From: CAUZIR01 sp034421295
GTDB taxonomy: Bacteria; Chloroflexota; Dehalococcoidia; Lucifugimonadales; UBA2962
NCBI GenBank assembly: GCA_034421295.1
Contig: DAOUKM010000019.1
Coordinates: forward strand, 1-64,000
Reading direction: 5' to 3'
Length of the DNA stretch: 64,000 nt
This document shows, in pieces, positions 60,329-64,000 of this stretch. The notes below the pieces were generated by a model. That model made no database searches. It had not been told where the DNA came from and saw only the letters and a program-made list of their open reading frames with translations. A program made the translations under genes and the position numbers. Positions within the stretch are counted from its first letter, which is position 1. Every line of letters begins with the position of its first letter.

Positions 60329-61108
60329 ATGGGGAACGCAAACGCACTGATCGGCGCATTCGCCGCGCACTGGCGCCACAGCACCCGGAACTGGCACGGG
60401 CAAGGGGTGATCGCCATACAGATCCCCATAGCCGTGGTCCTGGGCTGGATAGCCGCGAACAGCGGCGACTCCACCATACTGGCGTACGTGATCGTCGGCG
60501 CACCGATGATGCTCGTGTGGGAGAACTCGGCGTTCTTTGTGCCCCTGGCCCTGTACCAGGACATTATGGAGGGTACGGCGGAGATGACTATGGCGACCCG
60601 CACTCCCCTCAGCCTTGTCGTCCTCGGCAAATCTTTAGCCGTGGCCTCCCTGGGAGCAGCAAGTAGCGTGCTCACGTTTGTGACGGTGGTCGGCATCTCA
60701 GGCACGATCCCCGAGGTGGATGCGGTATTGCCACTGCTGGTCTCGGTTGCGGTCGTCTTCCTGGCGATAGTGGCCGCCGGATTCCTGTTCGCCCCCGTAA
60801 TGATCCTTACAGGACGGGAGCCCGGCATACTGTTTGCGCTGGCGCCGCTGGGAGCCGTGGTCAGCGGATTCCTGTACCCGCTGTCCATCCTCCCCGGCTG
60901 GATGGAGGTCGCAGTACGATTCGCGCCCACTTCGTGGGCCATGGAGTCGGTGGTGTTCTCTGTGCAGGGCGATGCAACCCTGGCGCGGATAGCCGCGGGC
61001 TGGGGCACGGCGCTCGCCGTCTCTGCGGCCTACGTGCTCATCGGCCACATCCTGTTCCTGCGCATGGAGCGGCTGGTGAGGGCCGGCGGCACGTTGGCTA
61101 CGAGGTGA
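60329..61108 (+). CDS. ABC-2-type exporter permease 1
   Basis: The 259-residue membrane protein has six hydrophobic segments (near residues 30-48, 57-78, 105-127, 137-162, 170-192 and 228-250). The ABC-2 permease pattern includes MEGTAEMTMATRTP in a cytoplasmic loop and PLSILPGWM near 192 before the last segments. It would pair with the permease and the ATPase encoded immediately downstream. The gene starts at ATG 60329. No substrate can be read. The three genes are separated by 4 and 31 bases. Confidence 0.85.
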   Translation: MGNANALIGAFAAHWRHSTRNWHGQGVIAIQIPIAVVLGWIAANSGDSTILAYVIVGAPMMLVWENSAFFVPLALYQDIMEGTAEMTMATRTPLSLVVLGKSLAVASLGAASSVLTFVTVVGISGTIPEVDAVLPLLVSVAVVFLAIVAAGFLFAPVMILTGREPGILFALAPLGAVVSGFLYPLSILPGWMEVAVRFAPTSWAMESVVFSVQGDATLARIAAGWGTALAVSAAYVLIGHILFLRMERLVRAGGTLATR

Positions 61109-61112
61109 GACC

Positions 61113-61907
61113 GTGGCCGCGATTACATCGTTCTTGACACAGGCGCACCTTTCTTACAGGGCCCTGTTCTGGTGGCAGAGTCCCTGGCCCTTTGCCGCCA
61201 ACGTGCTGGTGCGCCCGCTGCTGATGATCACGCTGTACGCCCTTTTCGGCCGCTTCGCACTGGGAAGCGAGGCTTCCGAGGCCTTCGCGCTGGGCATGAC
61301 GGCGTTCGGCATCACCTTCATCATCGGAGGGGGCGTACTCAGCAGTGCATCGCAGGAGCCGTGGAACGGCACACTGTCGGTGCTGATGTCGTCGGCCGGC
61401 AGCCGGCTCAGGATGTTCATGGCCTGGGGCGTGCCCTATTTCCCGCTGGGCATGATGGCCGGCGTCCTCGGGGTGGCCGCCACAGTCGCATTCGTAAGCC
61501 CGGACGTGGCCGGTGTGAACTGGTGGGTGGTCGCGATAGCCATGACCCTGATCGCGCTATCCGGCATGGCGTTCTTCCAGTTCTTCATACCTCTTTCGAT
61601 AATCACGGCCGATTTCGGCGTCGTCGGTGCGATCGGGCCGGGCCTGATGATGACCCTGTCCGGAGCGTTGATACCCCTGGATGCCCTGCCCGGCTTCTGG
61701 CAGGCAGTCGGGCACGGCATACCGGTGACGGGGGGCCTTGCCGCAATGAAGGCCGCGTTCGATGGGGCTTCACTATCGGAGGTGCGGTGGGAGCTAGTTT
61801 CCGAACTGGCGGTTGCGGCGGCGTACATGGCCGTTGGATTTGCCCTCTTCAGGGCGACAGAGGCGCACGCGCGCCGCAGTGGAGCGTTCGACAGGACGCC
61901 CGCCTGA
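61113..61907 (+). CDS. ABC-2-type exporter permease 2
   Basis: The 264-residue membrane protein is a second ABC-2 permease with about six segments (near 24-44, 52-80, 105-125, 138-160, 168-190 and 232-252) and the typical PLDALPGFWQAVGHGIPVTGG. The start is GTG, four bases after the stop of permease 1. Together with permease 1 and the ATPase it makes a heteromeric exporter of the drug/antibiotic or polysaccharide type. Substrate is unknown. Confidence 0.85.
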   Translation: MAAITSFLTQAHLSYRALFWWQSPWPFAANVLVRPLLMITLYALFGRFALGSEASEAFALGMTAFGITFIIGGGVLSSASQEPWNGTLSVLMSSAGSRLRMFMAWGVPYFPLGMMAGVLGVAATVAFVSPDVAGVNWWVVAIAMTLIALSGMAFFQFFIPLSIITADFGVVGAIGPGLMMTLSGALIPLDALPGFWQAVGHGIPVTGGLAAMKAAFDGASLSEVRWELVSELAVAAAYMAVGFALFRATEAHARRSGAFDRTPA

Positions 61908-61938
61908 CGGCGCCCAGAGGTAGGGATAAGGAGTGGAC

Positions 61939-62913
61939 ATGACCGTGAGGGGCGCGCCTGCGGTGGTATGCGAGGGACTGGGACGAGTCTACCGATCCGG
62001 TATGCTCGGGCGCGGCGCGGCCACCGTCGCCCTGGCCGATCTGTCGATAGAGGTCCCGCAGGGCGTCGTATTCGGCCTGCTGGGCCCGAACGGTGCCGGC
62101 AAGACCACCACGGTAAGGGTACTTGCGACCCTGCTCACACCGACCTCCGGCAGGGCCGAGGTGCTTGGCCACGACGTCGTAACCGAGGCCACCCGCGTGC
62201 GGCGCGAAATCGGCCTGGTTCTCGGCGGTGAGCGTGGCCTGTACGGGCGATTGACCGGACTGGAGAATCTGCGCTATTTCGCATCACTGGGACATCTGGG
62301 AGGGCTCGACGGCCGTCGGGCGGCCAATAAAGTGCTGGACCGAGTCGGCCTGTCGGACGCGGCCGACGTCAGGGTAGAGCGATACTCGCGCGGGATGAAA
62401 CAACGGCTCCACGTGGCCCGCGGAATACTGGCCAGCCCGAAGGTGCTGTTCCTGGACGAGCCCACCATCGGCATCGACCCGATCGGCGCTCAGGAGATAA
62501 GGCGGATAGTGCCAGAACTGGCGGCAGAAGGGGTCACCGTGCTTTTGACAACTCACTACATGTTCGAGGCGGATTCACTCTGCGACCGGCTCGCTCTGAT
62601 AGACCGAGGTAGGCTGGTGGCCCTGGGGACCCCGAATGAGATAAAGCGCGAGTTCAGCAACGTCCGGGTGCTCGAGGTGACGCTACGGGAGGCAAGGGCC
62701 GGACTCTCCGCACGCATCGAGGCCATATCCGGAGTAGAGCGGGTCGACGTCTCCATGGACGGGCTTCAGCAAAGGCTCACCGCTACCGTGGTTGCCGGCA
62801 CGGAGGAGCGGGCCGCATCAGAGATAGGTGTCCTTGTCGGAGAGGGCGTACTGGAGACCCTGGTCACCCGTGACCCGACTCTCGAGGAGGCGTACCTGAG
62901 CATCCTGAGCTAG
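61939..62913 (+). CDS. ABC exporter ATP-binding protein
   Basis: The 324-residue ATPase has Walker A LLGPNGAGKTTT near residue 45, the ABC signature YSRGMKQRL near 150, Walker B VLFLDEPTIGIDP near 170 and the H-loop TTHYM near 205. The last 90 residues form the regulatory extension common to DrrA/NodI-type exporters. ATG at 61939 follows AAGGAG; the GTG at 61933 is two codons upstream in the same frame. It powers the two ABC-2 permeases encoded just upstream. Confidence 0.95.
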   Translation: MTVRGAPAVVCEGLGRVYRSGMLGRGAATVALADLSIEVPQGVVFGLLGPNGAGKTTTVRVLATLLTPTSGRAEVLGHDVVTEATRVRREIGLVLGGERGLYGRLTGLENLRYFASLGHLGGLDGRRAANKVLDRVGLSDAADVRVERYSRGMKQRLHVARGILASPKVLFLDEPTIGIDPIGAQEIRRIVPELAAEGVTVLLTTHYMFEADSLCDRLALIDRGRLVALGTPNEIKREFSNVRVLEVTLREARAGLSARIEAISGVERVDVSMDGLQQRLTATVVAGTEERAASEIGVLVGEGVLETLVTRDPTLEEAYLSILS

Positions 62914-62963
62914 GGAGGTGCCGCCCGGCTCCCGACGAATGTATACGGCCTCAGAAATCCGCC

Positions 62964-64000
62964 ATGAGCAATAGTCCAGACGATCACGCACAGGATGAGC
63001 AGCGGGCAATTCTGTGCCCGACCTGCCTTCATGCGAATCCCCCGGGAAGGGATCGCTGCGACAGCTGCATACGGGTTCTCGCAGGCATCGAGCCCGTACC
63101 GCCCTCCGTGGTACGCGAGGTCCACGCCGAGCGGCGGCGGCGGCGGCGAAGGCGCCTGCTCATCCGGCTGGGAGCACTGGCCGCGGTGCTGGCCGGCCTC
63201 GCGGCCTGGCAGGCTTTCGAATTCTACGGATTCGTGCGCTTTATCGGTGCACCGGTGACCCGGGTAAGCGCGGCCCCGATCTCCGAAGAGTCCATGGACT
63301 GGCCCATGTACCAGAGGGACCCGCGGCACAGCGGCTACCATCCCCTGGGCGATCTGACCCCCGCCGGGGAGGTGATCTGGAGCTTTGACATGGGCACCGA
63401 GGTCACAACCTCCCCCGCGGTCGTCGGCGGAACCGTCTACCTGGGGGCGGGCCTCCGGGGCGTGGTCGCCCTCGATGCACAGACGGGCGACCTGCTCTGG
63501 CAGTTCCCCGTCTTGGGAGTGATGGAGACCAGCGTGGCGGTCGCCGGAGACAAGGTGTTCGCCGGCCTTCGCGACGGCCGGATCGTGGCGCTCGACCGAC
63601 ACACCGGAGAGCTCGCCTGGGAGGTTCAGACAGGCAACAAGGTCTTTTCTTCTCCGGCCATCCTGGACGGCATAGTCTACGTCGGCTCCGGCGACTCTTT
63701 CCTGTACGTCATAGACGCCGAGACCGGGATCGTTCGCTGGAAGTTCGATGCTGGCGACTCGATCGTGGCCGCCCCCGCGGTGACCGAGGAGGTCCTCGCC
63801 TTTACCGCGCAGGACCGCAAGCTATACATCGTCGAGACATTCTCCGGAAAACTACGCTTCGATTACCGGCTCGATTACGTTGGCGGGGCGCCCAGCATCC
63901 GGGGCGGCCGTGTGTACCTGGGCGACGAGGCGGGTATCCTGCGATCCGTTGACTGGCACCAGCGAACGCTCCCGTTCGAAAGGGCGTTTGCCAGGCTGAG
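62964..64000 (+). CDS. Zinc-ribbon, single-TM protein with PQQ-like beta-propeller (incomplete at the window end)
   Basis: The frame opens at ATG 62964 and is still open at 64000, giving 345 residues. The N-terminus holds a zinc ribbon (CPTCLHANPPGRDRCDSC), then an Arg-rich stretch encoded in part by five CGG repeats (63132-63146). One transmembrane segment follows near residues 69-87. Outside it lie PQQ-type propeller repeats with units such as SPAVVGGTVYLGAG and VVALDAQTGDLLWQF, and a WPMYQRDPRHSGY motif. No cofactor is implied by the repeats alone. It is likely a membrane-anchored outward-facing propeller of BamB-like kind; the C-terminus is unseen. Confidence 0.88.
   Translation, partial: MSNSPDDHAQDEQRAILCPTCLHANPPGRDRCDSCIRVLAGIEPVPPSVVREVHAERRRRRRRRLLIRLGALAAVLAGLAAWQAFEFYGFVRFIGAPVTRVSAAPISEESMDWPMYQRDPRHSGYHPLGDLTPAGEVIWSFDMGTEVTTSPAVVGGTVYLGAGLRGVVALDAQTGDLLWQFPVLGVMETSVAVAGDKVFAGLRDGRIVALDRHTGELAWEVQTGNKVFSSPAILDGIVYVGSGDSFLYVIDAETGIVRWKFDAGDSIVAAPAVTEEVLAFTAQDRKLYIVETFSGKLRFDYRLDYVGGAPSIRGGRVYLGDEAGILRSVDWHQRTLPFERAFARL

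Noticed and set aside
63132..63146. A CGG trinucleotide repeat
   Set aside because: Only five units, encoding arginines before a membrane segment; this fits the positive-inside rule and needs no special explanation.
1..64000. CRISPR array, rRNA genes or insertion sequences with intact transposase
   Set aside because: I found no regularly spaced repeats, no rRNA and no transposase frame; the only mobility genes are the broken recombinase and possibly the tRNA junction.

Overview
The window looks like a high-GC bacterial chromosome segment with two very different halves. The right half (about 36-64 kb) holds conserved metabolic genes with short spacings and ATGA overlaps. Its gene set is class I FBPase and class I aldolase, an RNase HI-MoaC fusion, and a corrinoid/tetrahydrofolate methyl-transfer operon with a RACo-type activator. 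That set would fit a member of the Chloroflexota (Dehalococcoidia/SAR202-like), but this is an inference from gene content and no lineage marker is present. The left half (about 0-36 kb) is an accessory, defence-island-like region with decayed genes. It ends at a tRNA-Ser(UGA) gene at 36053-36137, whose 3' end faces the island.

Left half, in order. (a) 0-3.7 kb: the start of an HNH-like gene, two endonuclease/exonuclease/phosphatase (EEP) family genes around a truncated 3-hydroxyacyl-CoA dehydrogenase domain, and a frameshifted Fic-family pseudogene. (b) 3.8-5.0 kb, minus strand: three small AT-richer genes for one membrane-anchored and two helical proteins. (c) 5.1-8.55 kb, minus strand: a tight operon of a sigma-70-like factor, an unknown protein and a Rad50/SMC-like ATPase with a CPTC hook. 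(d) 8.66-10.8 kb, plus strand, divergent from (c): a ubiquitin-like protein, an E2-like protein and a JAB protease-E1 fusion, all translationally coupled. (e) 11-15.9 kb: a membrane protein, an Mrr-type restriction endonuclease with HARE-HTH domains, a broken EEP gene, an unknown gene and the C-terminal remains of a large serine recombinase. (f) 15.9-35.9 kb, plus strand: a 20-kb locus. It holds a GHKL/sacsin-like ATPase with DUF3883, an XRE-SNF2-DUF3883 helicase, an OLD-like AAA-TOPRIM protein, a DUF2806 protein, a DUF1156 DNA methyltransferase, an AAA ATPase with a small TOPRIM-like partner, and a DUF499 ATPase. The helicase, methyltransferase and DUF499 ATPase match the helicase-methylase-ATPase (Hma-like) arrangement of predicted anti-phage systems.

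Right half. 36.2-41.7 kb, plus strand: fbp, class I aldolase, rdgB, moaA, rnhA-moaC fusion and pth. 41.7-44.1 kb, minus strand: two tandem kelch-repeat lipoproteins. 44.3-47.9 kb, plus strand: gatC, gatA and two SDR oxidoreductases. 47.9-58.5 kb, minus strand: a probable 12-gene operon. It contains a virulence-factor-family protein, a homocysteine S-methyltransferase-like protein, an unknown protein, two UroD-family methyltransferases, a pterin-binding methyltransferase, a corrinoid protein, MetV, MetF, a small Cys-rich protein, a RACo-type activator and a 2-hydroxyacid dehydrogenase. The separate modules of a MetH-type methionine synthase are all present, with an external reactivator. 58.6-64 kb, plus strand: an amidase, a terminator, a three-gene ABC-2 exporter and the start of a membrane-anchored zinc-ribbon/beta-propeller protein that runs off the end.

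The best candidates for undescribed biology are the ubiquitin-like conjugation operon back-to-back with the sigma/Rad50-like operon (5.1-10.8 kb), the accessory-rich Hma-like locus (15.9-35.9 kb), and the RNase HI-MoaC fusion.
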